NCBI RefSeq assembly: GCF_002975205.1
Contig: NZ_PCOC01000002.1
Coordinates: forward strand, 1,007,001 to 1,071,000
DNA from: Ochrobactrum vermis
Lineage (GTDB): Bacteria > Pseudomonadota > Alphaproteobacteria > Rhizobiales > Rhizobiaceae
Length of the DNA: 64,000 bases
Direction of reading: 5' to 3'
Positions 9,451-18,280 of the stretch are shown piece after piece. The stretch's first letter is position 1. The number at the start of each line of letters is the position of its first letter. A program made the translations under genes and the position numbers. The notes below the pieces were generated by a model that saw only the letters and a program-made list of their open reading frames with translations, was not told where the DNA came from and did not search any database.

Positions 9451-11192
9451 GCGTGCTTTTTGAGAAAACCTATCCGCGTACCGTTCATGCGCTTGTCGAT
9501 CATTTTCTGAAACCGGAAATGCGCGGCGCGAAGGTGGAAGCCTGGCTGTTCGATGACCAGCCGAGCCGCTTTGCCGCGGAAACGAAGCTGCGCGAGGCAG
9601 GCGTCGAGGCGCGCCTGCGCTCGGCTTACAAGCCGCTCCTGCATTTCTTTCTGGAAGAAGTCGATGGCTTGGCGCTGAAGTCAGCTGCGATCCGCTATCC
9701 GCGTCATGACGCCTGCGTGCAGAACCGTTTCCTGCTCGAAACCTATCCCTTATCGGCGCTTCTGTCAGACACGGAAGTGACTTTCGCAGCTTCGGGCAAA
9801 GACGATTTTCATTATGAAGTCGATCTGGTCTTTTCCGATGGCCATAGCGAGAGACATCGGGTTTTTGCACCGAACCGCGTGCATGTGGATTTCATCGGCG
9901 AAACGCTGGTGTCGCCAACCGGCTGGCTGACGGTCACGCAACACAGCAAGACTGAAAGCGCGCGCTATGAGACATCCTATGAAAAGCTGTTTCAGGACAC
10001 GGTTTCGACTATCGCGGCGCATGACTGGAAGCGTGGCGAACCCTATTTCGATGAGCTGAACATCGCGGTCAGCCTACCGATCACTGACCGTCGCCTGCCT
10101 TATGATGAGGAAACGCTGAGCCTCACCGAAGCCATGCACGAGGATATCTATTTCTCGCTGCTCGAAGTCTTCCAGAAAAAGTCCGGTCGCCCGGTTGGCG
10201 ACCGTGGTTTACAACCGGGCCAGATTGTGCCGGAAGTCCGCTTTCGTGATGCCAAACCTTCGGTCAAAGTGGAGACACGCCCGCTTTCAACCGATGATGC
10301 ACTGACGGCAGAACAGGTTCTGGAGACGGCGCAAGCGCCGCTTTCCGCCGATCAGATCCGCCGTGAAATCGCCAGACTGGGCGGCGAGCCGTTCGAGGCA
10401 AAGACCCGTTCGGGCAGATCGGTGCGCGCGACTTATCACAAGGGCAGCGATGCCGCGATGATGATCAGCGCCGGTCAGCATGCCAATGAAACGACGGGTG
10501 TTGTCGGCGCGTTGCGGGCGGCCAACCGGCTTGCGGCGCGGGAAGGCGCGCATTTCACGATCTCCCCGCAGGAAAATCCGGACGGATACGAGATACACAA
10601 GCGGCTTTGCGCATTTCAGCCGCATCATATGCATCATGCGGCGCGTTATACGGCGCTTGGTGACGATCTGGAATATCGCAGCGGCGAGGGGCTTTACGAA
10701 AAGGCCATTCGCGTCGAGGCGGAAAAGCGGACGGACGCGAAACTACACGTCAATCTGCACGGCTATCCGTCGCATGAATGGACGCGCCCGCTCTCCGGCT
10801 ATGTGCCGCGTTCCTTTGCCATGTGGACGCTGCCGAAGGGCTTTTTCCTGATCATCCGCCACCATGCCTCCTGGGAAAAGGAAGCAGAAGAACTGATCGA
10901 CCGCGTGACGAAACATCTGGCCGCCATTGACGGCTTGGTTGCCTATAACAACGCGCAGATCAAGCTTTTCGAGCAACATGCAGGCGAAACGGGCTTCCGC
11001 ATCATCAACGGCTTCCCGTGTCTTGTCGGCGTCGATGACCGCCATACGGTGCCATTGACGCTGATCACCGAATATCCGGATGAGACGGTTTATGGCGATG
11101 CTTTCGTCAAGGGACACACCGCGCAAATGGAAACCGTGCTGGCATCCTACGATGCCTTGCAGGCGCTGTTTCCTGCGGACATCGTTGTTTAA
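9447..11192 (+). CDS. M14-type zinc metallopeptidase-like protein
   Basis: A 581-aa cytoplasmic protein (no signal peptide) with an M14 carboxypeptidase-like catalytic core in its C-terminal half. ISAGQHANETTG supplies the HxxE zinc pair (about H345, E348), LHVNLHGYPSHEW offers the third histidine (about H434 or H438), and LITEYPDET near the end could contain the catalytic glutamate. The first 320 residues are an extra domain I do not recognise. Its ATG overlaps the stop of permease 2, so it is co-translated with the importer; removal of a residue or acyl group from an imported peptide is the likely job (inference). Its stop overlaps the convergent siderophore ATPase gene by 4 bp. Confidence 0.75.
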   Translation: MSVLFEKTYPRTVHALVDHFLKPEMRGAKVEAWLFDDQPSRFAAETKLREAGVEARLRSAYKPLLHFFLEEVDGLALKSAAIRYPRHDACVQNRFLLETYPLSALLSDTEVTFAASGKDDFHYEVDLVFSDGHSERHRVFAPNRVHVDFIGETLVSPTGWLTVTQHSKTESARYETSYEKLFQDTVSTIAAHDWKRGEPYFDELNIAVSLPITDRRLPYDEETLSLTEAMHEDIYFSLLEVFQKKSGRPVGDRGLQPGQIVPEVRFRDAKPSVKVETRPLSTDDALTAEQVLETAQAPLSADQIRREIARLGGEPFEAKTRSGRSVRATYHKGSDAAMMISAGQHANETTGVVGALRAANRLAAREGAHFTISPQENPDGYEIHKRLCAFQPHHMHHAARYTALGDDLEYRSGEGLYEKAIRVEAEKRTDAKLHVNLHGYPSHEWTRPLSGYVPRSFAMWTLPKGFFLIIRHHASWEKEAEELIDRVTKHLAAIDGLVAYNNAQIKLFEQHAGETGFRIINGFPCLVGVDDRHTVPLTLITEYPDETVYGDAFVKGHTAQMETVLASYDALQALFPADIVV

Positions 11193-11947
11193 AGGTAGTA
11201 GACACCAATACGCTTGCCGCCGATGATCTCGACGGCAATCTCCATTTCGTAAATGTCGCCGAGGATTTCCGGATGAATGAGTTCAGCCGGACTTCCCTGA
11301 TGGACTACCCTGCCGTGGCGCATGGCAACGATATGGTCGGAATAGCACGACGCGAAATTAATGTCGTGCAGAACCAGAACTACAGTTTTTCCAAGTTCGT
11401 CTGCAGCTCGGCGCAATAGCTTCATCATTGAGGCGGAATGCTTCATATCAAGATTGTTGAGCGGTTCGTCGAGCAGCACATAATCCGTGTCCTGGCACAG
11501 CACCATTGCCACGAATGCACGCTGGCGCTGCCCGCCGGAAAGCTCATCCAGAAAACGTCCACGTAGGTCGTCAAGGCCAAGATAGCCGATGGCCCGTTCG
11601 ACATGATTGCGATCATCGTTGTTCGGGCGGCCTTTGGAATAGGGATAACGACCGAAGGTTACGAGATCATGCACGGTCAGGCGGGCGTTAATCGCATTTT
11701 CCTGCCGTAGTATTGAGAGCCTCTTTGCCAGCACATCGCCGGATGTCGTTGAAACGTCGAGCCCGTCTACCGTCACGCGCCCTTTGTCCATCGGTAGGAG
11801 ACGGCTCACCATCGAGAGCAACGTGGATTTCCCCGCCCCATTCGGCCCGATGATCGAGGTTATGCCACAAGCAGGCAATTTCAGGGTTACATCATCAACG
11901 ACAAGTGTACCGTTATAGGATTTGCTGACCTGGCTGATTTCTATCAA
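11189..11947 (-). CDS. Ferric-siderophore ABC importer ATPase (FatE/VctC/YclP-like)
   Basis: A 252-aa ATPase that powers uptake of a ferric siderophore across the inner membrane. It has Walker A GPNGAGKSTLLSM (about 32-44), signature ELSGGQRQRAFVAM (about 136), Walker B DYVLLDEPLNNLD and the LVLHDINFA switch histidine. It starts at a TTG whose last bases overlap the stop of the upstream permease, a translational-coupling arrangement. It is the last gene of the minus-strand uptake cluster and its stop codon overlaps that of the convergent peptidase gene. Confidence 0.9.
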   Translation of the reverse strand: MIEISQVSKSYNGTLVVDDVTLKLPACGITSIIGPNGAGKSTLLSMVSRLLPMDKGRVTVDGLDVSTTSGDVLAKRLSILRQENAINARLTVHDLVTFGRYPYSKGRPNNDDRNHVERAIGYLGLDDLRGRFLDELSGGQRQRAFVAMVLCQDTDYVLLDEPLNNLDMKHSASMMKLLRRAADELGKTVVLVLHDINFASCYSDHIVAMRHGRVVHQGSPAELIHPEILGDIYEMEIAVEIIGGKRIGVYYL

Positions 11948-12897
11948 CGCGCGTGCCCCCTGACGAGAAGGATGATGAAGACAAGGCCGCCCAGAAACTC
12001 AATGATGACACTCAGTGCGGTATTGAACGAGAAGATGCGCTCAAGAATGGTTTGCCCGCCGACAATGCAGAGGATCGCGAGCAACACAGCCACCGGCAGG
12101 ACAAACCTGTGCTTCGCCGAACCGGCGATCATGTAGGCCAGATTGGCGACGAGCAGACCGAAAAAGGTGATAGGCCCTACCAATGCGGTGGACACGGAAA
12201 CCAGCACTGTGACCATGAACAGGATCTTGCGCACGATGGGCTGATGATCAACACCGAGATTAATCGCCGGGTCTCGGCCGAGAGACAGGACATCAAAAAC
12301 GTATAAGAAGCGCAGACCATACAGCGAAACCACAGCGACAATGACTGTCGATATGATCAGAATGTCGGTATTGATGGTGTTGAAACTGGCGAAAAAACGA
12401 TCTTGCAGAACAGCAAAAAGATTTGGGTCGAGCATCCGCTGCATCAGGTTGGAAATGCTGCGGAAAAAGACACCACAGACAATACCGACAAGCATGATGA
12501 GATGCAGGCTGCGTGTTGCTCCGGAGAAAAGCCAGTAATAGAGCGTGCCGGCAAAAAGCACCATGATGGATGTTTCAGCTAGAAACCGAATATTCGGTCC
12601 AAGCCAGTCGATATGAACAACACCGAAGAAGAAGACCACCAACGTCTGGATCAGGATATAAAGCGCATCGAACCCCATGATCGATGGGGTCAGGATACGG
12701 TTGTTTGTGATGGTTTGAAACAATACCGTTGAAACGGCAACCGAATATGCAACCAGTATCATGGCCGCAAGCTTGGTACCGCGGAAGGACAGGATAAACG
12801 ACCAGCTTCCTTTTGCGCCGATTGTCATGAATGCCGCCACTGCAAGCAAAGCGAGTACGCACAGCAGCGAGAGGATCAGGGTAGGGCGCTTAAGCAA
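11944..12897 (-). CDS. Ferric-siderophore ABC importer permease (FatC/CeuC/VctG-like)
   Basis: A 317-aa FecCD-family inner-membrane permease with around nine to ten hydrophobic segments. VSVSTALVGPITFFGLLVANLAY is the conserved FecCD stretch. It starts at TTG 12897 with GAGG 8 nt upstream and overlaps the end of the preceding permease gene. It would form a heterodimer with the 12890-13858 product and dock the ATPase. The sequence resembles the anguibactin/vibriobactin/Ceu type more than FepD/FepG. Confidence 0.88.
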   Translation of the reverse strand: MLKRPTLILSLLCVLALLAVAAFMTIGAKGSWSFILSFRGTKLAAMILVAYSVAVSTVLFQTITNNRILTPSIMGFDALYILIQTLVVFFFGVVHIDWLGPNIRFLAETSIMVLFAGTLYYWLFSGATRSLHLIMLVGIVCGVFFRSISNLMQRMLDPNLFAVLQDRFFASFNTINTDILIISTVIVAVVSLYGLRFLYVFDVLSLGRDPAINLGVDHQPIVRKILFMVTVLVSVSTALVGPITFFGLLVANLAYMIAGSAKHRFVLPVAVLLAILCIVGGQTILERIFSFNTALSVIIEFLGGLVFIILLVRGHAR

Positions 12898-13858
12898 GGC
12901 GAGAACCTCGCCGTAACAGCAGGTAGAGGAAGATGACGCTTCCTACGACCCCCATCATGGTGCCGATCGGGATTTCGTACGGGAAACGAACCAATCGCCC
13001 GACGATGTCACACGCAAGAACAAGCCCGGCGCCGAGTACCGCAACCCATGGTACCGCCCGCCGCATATTGTCCCCGATGAACATGCTGACGACGTTTGGA
13101 ACGATAAGGCCGAGAAACGGTATCATGCCAACGGTCACGACGACCGATGCGCTGACCATCGACACAATGATGAGGCCGAGCGTAACCACGCGGCGGTAAT
13201 TGAGGCCGAGGTTGGTAGTAAAATCCTCTCCCAAACCCGCGACTGTGAAGCGGTCCGCAGCGATGTAGGCGACTACGGTCAGGAAGAATGCAAGCCACAA
13301 GAGCTCGTAGCGCCCGCGGAGGACGCCTGAAAAATCGCCGGTTGTCCAGGAATTGAGCGATTGCAGTAGATCGAAGCGATAAGCAATGAAAGTGGTTATC
13401 GCACTGACGACGCCACCAAGCATGATGCCGACCAGCGGCACCACAAGAACAGACCGCAACGGAATTGCGCGAAGAATACGAAGGAACAGGGCGGTTCCAG
13501 CAAGGGCTGTAGCAGACGCAACCAGCATTTTGCCGATTACGGGCGTTTCCGGTGCAAACAATATGACGAGGAGTATACCGAGACTGGCAGATTCCACCGT
13601 GCCTGCTGTCGATGGTTCAACGAAACGGTTGCGCGTCAGCATTTGCATGATCATGCCCGAAACGGCCATGGACATGCCCGCTAGAATGATTGCGAGAGTG
13701 CGTGGGATGCGGCTGATAAGAAGAATTTCGGTCGCACGATCAGTGCTGCCAGCTCCGAAAAGCGTGTCTAGCGACACATCGCTGACGCCGATAAACAGGC
13801 TGATGACAGCCAGTACGGCAACAACGGCTATGGCTGCTGCAAGTCCCTTCACGCTCAT
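12890..13858 (-). CDS. Ferric-siderophore ABC importer permease (FatD/CeuB/VctD-like)
   Basis: A 322-aa FecCD-family permease. IPRTLAIILAGMSMAVSGMIMQMLTRN and VVTVGMIPFLGLIVPNVVSM are hallmark FecCD regions. The ATG at 13858 opens MSVKGLAAAIAVVAVLAVIS, directly the first membrane helix. A GTG at 13894 would add 12 mostly polar residues and cannot be excluded, since neither start has an ideal ribosome-binding site. It lies 80 nt downstream of the binding-protein gene. Confidence 0.87.
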   Translation of the reverse strand: MSVKGLAAAIAVVAVLAVISLFIGVSDVSLDTLFGAGSTDRATEILLISRIPRTLAIILAGMSMAVSGMIMQMLTRNRFVEPSTAGTVESASLGILLVILFAPETPVIGKMLVASATALAGTALFLRILRAIPLRSVLVVPLVGIMLGGVVSAITTFIAYRFDLLQSLNSWTTGDFSGVLRGRYELLWLAFFLTVVAYIAADRFTVAGLGEDFTTNLGLNYRRVVTLGLIIVSMVSASVVVTVGMIPFLGLIVPNVVSMFIGDNMRRAVPWVAVLGAGLVLACDIVGRLVRFPYEIPIGTMMGVVGSVIFLYLLLRRGSRLA

Positions 13859-13938
13859 GTCCTGTTCTGTTGCCTGATCACGATTTCGGGCCACCTGCTG
13901 TGATAGGTGACCCGACCGGATTTGGTTTAGGAAAGTTG

Positions 13939-14868
13939 TTACTTTACCTTGTCGAAAGCCTGGGAAAGCTGGTCGATCGTGTTATGAATCGCACCGAGAC
14001 CGCCACCGATGAGATACCAGTTCTGAGCGTTCAGATAGACAACCTGATCCTTTTGCCATGCATTGGTTTGGCGCACGAGTTCATTGTCGAGGACCTGCTT
14101 GGCCGAATTGCCTTCACGCCCAATGGCAGCATCGCGGTCGATGACGAAAAGCCAGTCAGGATTGGTTTCAAGGATGAACTCCGAACTGACAGGCTGGCCA
14201 TGGTTGCCGATCGACAGGTCAGGGGCTGCAGGCTTAACGCCGAAGCTGTCGTGCAGAACACCGAAGCGCGAACCGGGGCCGTAAGCGCTGATCTTGCCGC
14301 CAGAGGTGAGGATCAGAAGGCCAGTGCCTTTGTTGGCAGCTTTTTCCTTTAACGCAGCAAGCGCTGCATTAAGCTTGTCTGCTTCGTCCTTCGCTTCAGC
14401 TTCCTTTCCAAAAATCTGGCCAAGCTTTTCGACATTGGCTTCCGTATCGGCGATGAAATTCTTCGCATTGGTCGTCAGATCAACGGTGGGAGCTATCTTC
14501 GATAGCTCAGCATATTTTGAGGCTGATCGCCCTCCTACGATGATAAGATCGGGCTCCGCCGCATTAGCAGCTTCGTAGTCAGGCTCGAACAATGTGCCGA
14601 TATTTACATAGTCATCGCCCTGATATTTCTTCAGATACTCGGGAAATGAAATGCCGCTGGGCACGCCAGTCACCTTGACGCCGAGGCGATCAAGATTGTC
14701 GAGAGTGCCGAGATCGAAAACCAGAACCTTTGCCGGCGAGGCTGGAACTGCTGTCTCACCCTGAGCATGCTTGATTGTGAGATCAGCAGCATTTGCAGTT
14801 GCAGCGATGCCCAGCGCCACAATGGCAGCGCCACACAAGCGTGTAACATGTTGAGCGATATTCAGCAT
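13939..14868 (-). CDS. Periplasmic ferric-siderophore-binding protein (FatB/CeuE/VctP-like)
   Basis: A 309-aa binding protein of the FepB/BtuF fold. The ATG at 14868 has AGGA 8 nt upstream and gives a clean signal peptide (MLNIAQHVTRLCGAAIVALG then IAATANAAD); an in-frame start 39 nt earlier lacks this logic. KVLVFDLGTLDNLDRLGVKVTG and EPDLIIVGGRSASKY are typical of the CeuE/YclQ branch that binds catecholate siderophores. There is no lipobox, so it is probably a free periplasmic protein. It delivers ligand to the two permeases downstream. Confidence 0.88.
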   Translation of the reverse strand: MLNIAQHVTRLCGAAIVALGIAATANAADLTIKHAQGETAVPASPAKVLVFDLGTLDNLDRLGVKVTGVPSGISFPEYLKKYQGDDYVNIGTLFEPDYEAANAAEPDLIIVGGRSASKYAELSKIAPTVDLTTNAKNFIADTEANVEKLGQIFGKEAEAKDEADKLNAALAALKEKAANKGTGLLILTSGGKISAYGPGSRFGVLHDSFGVKPAAPDLSIGNHGQPVSSEFILETNPDWLFVIDRDAAIGREGNSAKQVLDNELVRQTNAWQKDQVVYLNAQNWYLIGGGLGAIHNTIDQLSQAFDKVK

Positions 14869-14940
14869 GGTATCGATCCTTTCATCAATCTTGCGCTTTA
14901 CAGTCAAGTATCATCTCAGTCAAAGACCGAAAGATAAGAT

Positions 14941-15837
14941 TCAGTTATTTTTTGGCTGGGGGGCTTGTTTGAGCAGAATGAAACTCAGGCTGTCTTCTAC
15001 CGTCAACGGTATCATTGAGCCGTGGCTTTCATCCTCGAAACGGTGAAAGACTGCGTCCATTTGCGGAAGTTTGGAAAGCTCGTTGAAGACATCCGAACCG
15101 GTAGGTCCGCCGCGCAGTGTTTTCAGTCGATCGTCGTCCTGTTTCGTCTGGCCCGGGCGGCTACCGCGCTTGCCGGAGGTCTCTATAAGCAAACGGATCG
15201 GTTGAGGTACATTTTTGAAGGCGAAGATGAACTGATCTTTGTCTGTCAGAATTGAACGGTCGTTCCACCAGATCGATGGGTCGGCTGCGCTGTAACTCTG
15301 GAAAGAATCGGTATGGTTGAACAGGGCATAAAGTGTGAACAGTCCACCTAGCGAGTGACCAAACAGGGCCTGTCGTTCTTTATTGATGTCGAAACGCTTT
15401 TCGATTTCAGGCTTTACCTGATTGTCGATGAAGTCGAAAAAAGCGTCCCGTCCTCCGGTCTTCGGCACATTGAAGTGAACCGGGATCAGATCGTCAGGCG
15501 TGGGAGGCGTAAGGTCGAAATACCTCAGGCGAACAATTTCATCCTGATTATCGGTCGGATAGCCAATGCCGACAAAGACAGCTTTCAAGGCGGCATTTTC
15601 TGCCATGAGTTTTGCTGCAATCGGCAACATGCGATTGCCGTCGACCATGTATATCACCGGATAGCCGCCTTTGGGCGCCGCTTCATTGGGGACGGCGGTG
15701 AATATGCGATAGGCGATGCCGTTGGCCTCCATGTCAAAGGAGGAGGTGACGGACTCAGTAGCCTGGACAGCGGAAGCCATTAGTATCCCTGCCATCATCA
15801 GGCACACCTTTTGTATAATATTCATCAGTACGCTCAT
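14941..15837 (-). CDS. Siderophore esterase, IroE/Fes-like alpha/beta hydrolase, exported
   Basis: A 298-aa predicted periplasmic hydrolase. A signal sequence is evident (IIQKVCLMMAGILMASAVQA). The nucleophile elbow GHSLGG lies mid-protein after RFDINKERQALF, and FEDESHGSMIPLT near the C-terminus supplies the catalytic histidine. This is the esterase-D/IroE pattern, where trilactone siderophores such as enterobactin or salmochelin are linearised. It sits between the binding-protein gene and the TonB receptor, consistent with processing the ligand imported by this locus. ATG 15837 is preferred; TTG 15849 and ATG 15825 are alternatives. Confidence 0.82.
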   Translation of the reverse strand: MSVLMNIIQKVCLMMAGILMASAVQATESVTSSFDMEANGIAYRIFTAVPNEAAPKGGYPVIYMVDGNRMLPIAAKLMAENAALKAVFVGIGYPTDNQDEIVRLRYFDLTPPTPDDLIPVHFNVPKTGGRDAFFDFIDNQVKPEIEKRFDINKERQALFGHSLGGLFTLYALFNHTDSFQSYSAADPSIWWNDRSILTDKDQFIFAFKNVPQPIRLLIETSGKRGSRPGQTKQDDDRLKTLRGGPTGSDVFNELSKLPQMDAVFHRFEDESHGSMIPLTVEDSLSFILLKQAPQPKNN

Positions 15838-15898
15838 AAGAGCATCCAATCATGGAAAGACGCCCGCCGTTGCGGGCAGGCGCCTTGTTGTTGAGATA

Positions 15899-18157
15899 CT
15901 AGAAGCGGGAGGTCATGCCGACCCAGAGGCGGCGTCCTTCAACAACATTGTTGAGTTCGTCGACTGTCGTCTTTTTATCGAAGATATTATAGACGGCGGC
16001 GTTGAGGGTTACATTTTCGCTGAAATCGTACGAACCGCCGACGTCGAACGTCGTATAAGCCTTGTATTTGCGCGCAATAACATTGCCCTTGTCGTTATAG
16101 GCATAAGGTTCACCCACGGTGCCGATGCGCAAACCTGCATTGATTTCTGCGCCGTGATAATTCCCCGAAGCCCAGGCTTTCAGCCCATCGACCGGGGTGA
16201 TCCAGTCCGCGCGGATGCTTGCCATATGCTTTGGTGTGCGGGCCAGTGGCAACCCGGCATATTCGCCGGTCTTTTGTTCGGAATCCGTATAGGTGTAGCT
16301 TGCACGAAAATTCAGGGTCGAAGTGGCTTCCCATTCACCTGTCAGTTCCACACCCTGCAAAACAGCTTCATCAATGTTGTAGCTGTAGTAGAGAATATAG
16401 TTTGGATCCTGATCCCAGCGGCGCGGCTCGCCGGTCACTGGATCGTACTGGATGTTGCTGGCGATCTTGTCCGTGAACTTCGTGTAGAAATAGGTTGCAC
16501 CCAGACGAAGACCTTCCTGGTTATCCCAAAGAGCGCTGGCTTCGTAGCTAGTGCTTTTTTCGGGTTGCAGGTTAGGATCGCCGATAATTACACCGCAAGT
16601 GCCGTTGGGGCCATAGGTGCAATTGCCGCCACCCGTCGTGTAAGCATAGCCAGGTGCAATGGTGCGGATTTCAGGAGCGCGGAAGCCGGTCGAAATGCCT
16701 CCCTTAAGGGTCAGTTGCTCTGTCGCGTGCCAAACGGCGTATCCACGTGGGCTCCAATGCGATCCGTAAATCTCATGGTGGTCCATACGCAGACCCCCGG
16801 TCAAACCAAAGTCCGGTGTTAGCCACCACTCATCTTCGGCGAAGAGTGCCCACTGCTTGATACCAAATTCTTCGTCAAGTCCGCTGCGACGGCCTGGATT
16901 CTGATCGGTCAGAACCGAATCCATGAATTGACCACCTGTTACGAGGGTATGATTGCCATGGAGTTCGAAAGGTGTGGTGAATTTTCCATCGAGTATGGAG
17001 TTGCGAATATGCGGCGAGCGCATTGCCTCAACAAAGCTGCCGCTTTTCTTGTCCCATGAGAAACTGCTGCGTCTGGCGGTTTCCTGCATGAAGGAGAACT
17101 CTGAGGTCGTCGGTCCCCAGCGGCCGGTATGACTGATCGACCAATGATCGCGATCATTGTAGTTGTAAGTATCAACAGGAGCGGTTCCCCGGGTGGGAAC
17201 TGGGTCGATATTCTTGCCGACGCTTGAATCACGGCGAAGGCGCGTCTTGCCCAATTCGAGCATGATATCGTGATCTTCATTCGGCGTGATCGTGACACGC
17301 CCGGTGATGTCAATATCTTGCTGCTCCGGCGTTCCGTTGATGATCTTATCTTCCTGACGCTTCAGTCCGCGACCCCAGAGCTGCACGCCGACGAGGTTCG
17401 GAACGAGTGGTCCTGTGATATAGTACGAGCCCTGAAGCGAATTGCCGAACTTTGAGTGTTGCTGCGCCGTGCCATCTACCGTGAACGAGCCGCTCCACGT
17501 GTCAGAGACTTTCTTGGTGATGATATTGATGACGCCGCCCATCGCATCCGATCCGTAGAGCGACGACATAGGACCACGAATAACTTCAATACGTTCAATC
17601 GCGTGCGCCGGCGGCAGGAAGCTCTGTTCAAAACCGGAGTTTCCATTGGTACGTGCATCACGTGTGCTCTGGCGCTTTCCGTCGACGAGCAGAAGAGTAT
17701 AAGAACCGGGGAGGCCACGAATGAATATGTCGCGCTCGGCAGCCGAACCCGTGACAGCTACACCTTGAACGTCTTTCAAAGCGTCGGTCAGGTCGCGATA
17801 GGCACCCTTCTCCAACTCTTCACCAGGGACCACGGTGATGCTTGCCGGAGCGTCAGTGATGTTCTGTTCGAAGCCAGTTGCTGTGACCACGATTTGATTG
17901 AGCTTGACGGCTCCGTCAGCGGTCGTTTCGATGCCTGCTTCCGTTGCCGGCGCCTGTTTCTTCTTTGCGTCAGCTTCATCTGAAGTTGCTTCTTCTGTAG
18001 TGTTGTTCGCGGTTTGGGCGATCGCAAACGTTTCACTCAGAAGTAGCGCTGTGGAAAGGCAGGTCCCTGCAAGGATCACCCGATAAATGAGCGATTTGCT
18101 GGCCAAACGCCTGTCTTGTGTACCGTTGGCCCACAATCCCCGAAACAAGCTGGTCAT
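15899..18157 (-). CDS. TonB-dependent outer-membrane siderophore receptor (FepA/IrgA-like)
   Basis: A roughly 752-aa outer-membrane receptor. The signal peptide is long (cleavage near SETFAIAQT, about residue 48) and is followed by an acidic linker. A TonB-box-like IVVTATG (about residue 90) precedes the plug domain, which contains RDIFIRGLPGSYTLLLVDGKRQ and ERIEVIRGPMSSLYGSDAMGG. The beta-barrel ends in RLWVGMTSRF with the terminal phenylalanine needed for BAM recognition. The plug resembles catecholate receptors (FepA, IroN, IrgA). ATG 18157 follows GGTG by 6 nt; a GTG 9 nt earlier is the alternative. It is transcribed away from the HTH-TrpD2 fusion gene, with an iron-box-like palindrome between. 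Confidence 0.9.
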   Translation of the reverse strand: MTSLFRGLWANGTQDRRLASKSLIYRVILAGTCLSTALLLSETFAIAQTANNTTEEATSDEADAKKKQAPATEAGIETTADGAVKLNQIVVTATGFEQNITDAPASITVVPGEELEKGAYRDLTDALKDVQGVAVTGSAAERDIFIRGLPGSYTLLLVDGKRQSTRDARTNGNSGFEQSFLPPAHAIERIEVIRGPMSSLYGSDAMGGVINIITKKVSDTWSGSFTVDGTAQQHSKFGNSLQGSYYITGPLVPNLVGVQLWGRGLKRQEDKIINGTPEQQDIDITGRVTITPNEDHDIMLELGKTRLRRDSSVGKNIDPVPTRGTAPVDTYNYNDRDHWSISHTGRWGPTTSEFSFMQETARRSSFSWDKKSGSFVEAMRSPHIRNSILDGKFTTPFELHGNHTLVTGGQFMDSVLTDQNPGRRSGLDEEFGIKQWALFAEDEWWLTPDFGLTGGLRMDHHEIYGSHWSPRGYAVWHATEQLTLKGGISTGFRAPEIRTIAPGYAYTTGGGNCTYGPNGTCGVIIGDPNLQPEKSTSYEASALWDNQEGLRLGATYFYTKFTDKIASNIQYDPVTGEPRRWDQDPNYILYYSYNIDEAVLQGVELTGEWEATSTLNFRASYTYTDSEQKTGEYAGLPLARTPKHMASIRADWITPVDGLKAWASGNYHGAEINAGLRIGTVGEPYAYNDKGNVIARKYKAYTTFDVGGSYDFSENVTLNAAVYNIFDKKTTVDELNNVVEGRRLWVGMTSRF

Positions 18158-18229
18158 TTTCGTCACCGTTTAAAGTTGAGTTTTCAGGTCTCCTTATGTA
18201 TGGCAACAAGGTGACGTCAATCGTCATGT

Positions 18230-18246
18230 TTTATAAGCATTCCAAA
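18230..18246. promoter_or_regulatory. Candidate ICE (Irr) iron-responsive box
   Basis: TTTATAAGCATTCCAAA lies in the divergent region between the TonB receptor and the HTH-TrpD2 gene. The Irr-regulated ICE motif of Rhizobiales is an interrupted palindrome close to TTTAGAA-N3-TTCTAAA; this site differs by one base in each half. It fits iron control of the receptor or the divergent gene. The motif match is read by eye and binding is inferred. Confidence 0.45.
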
Positions 18247-18280
18247 TTTCAAAAACCGCAAATGAACGGGCAATAGAGCG

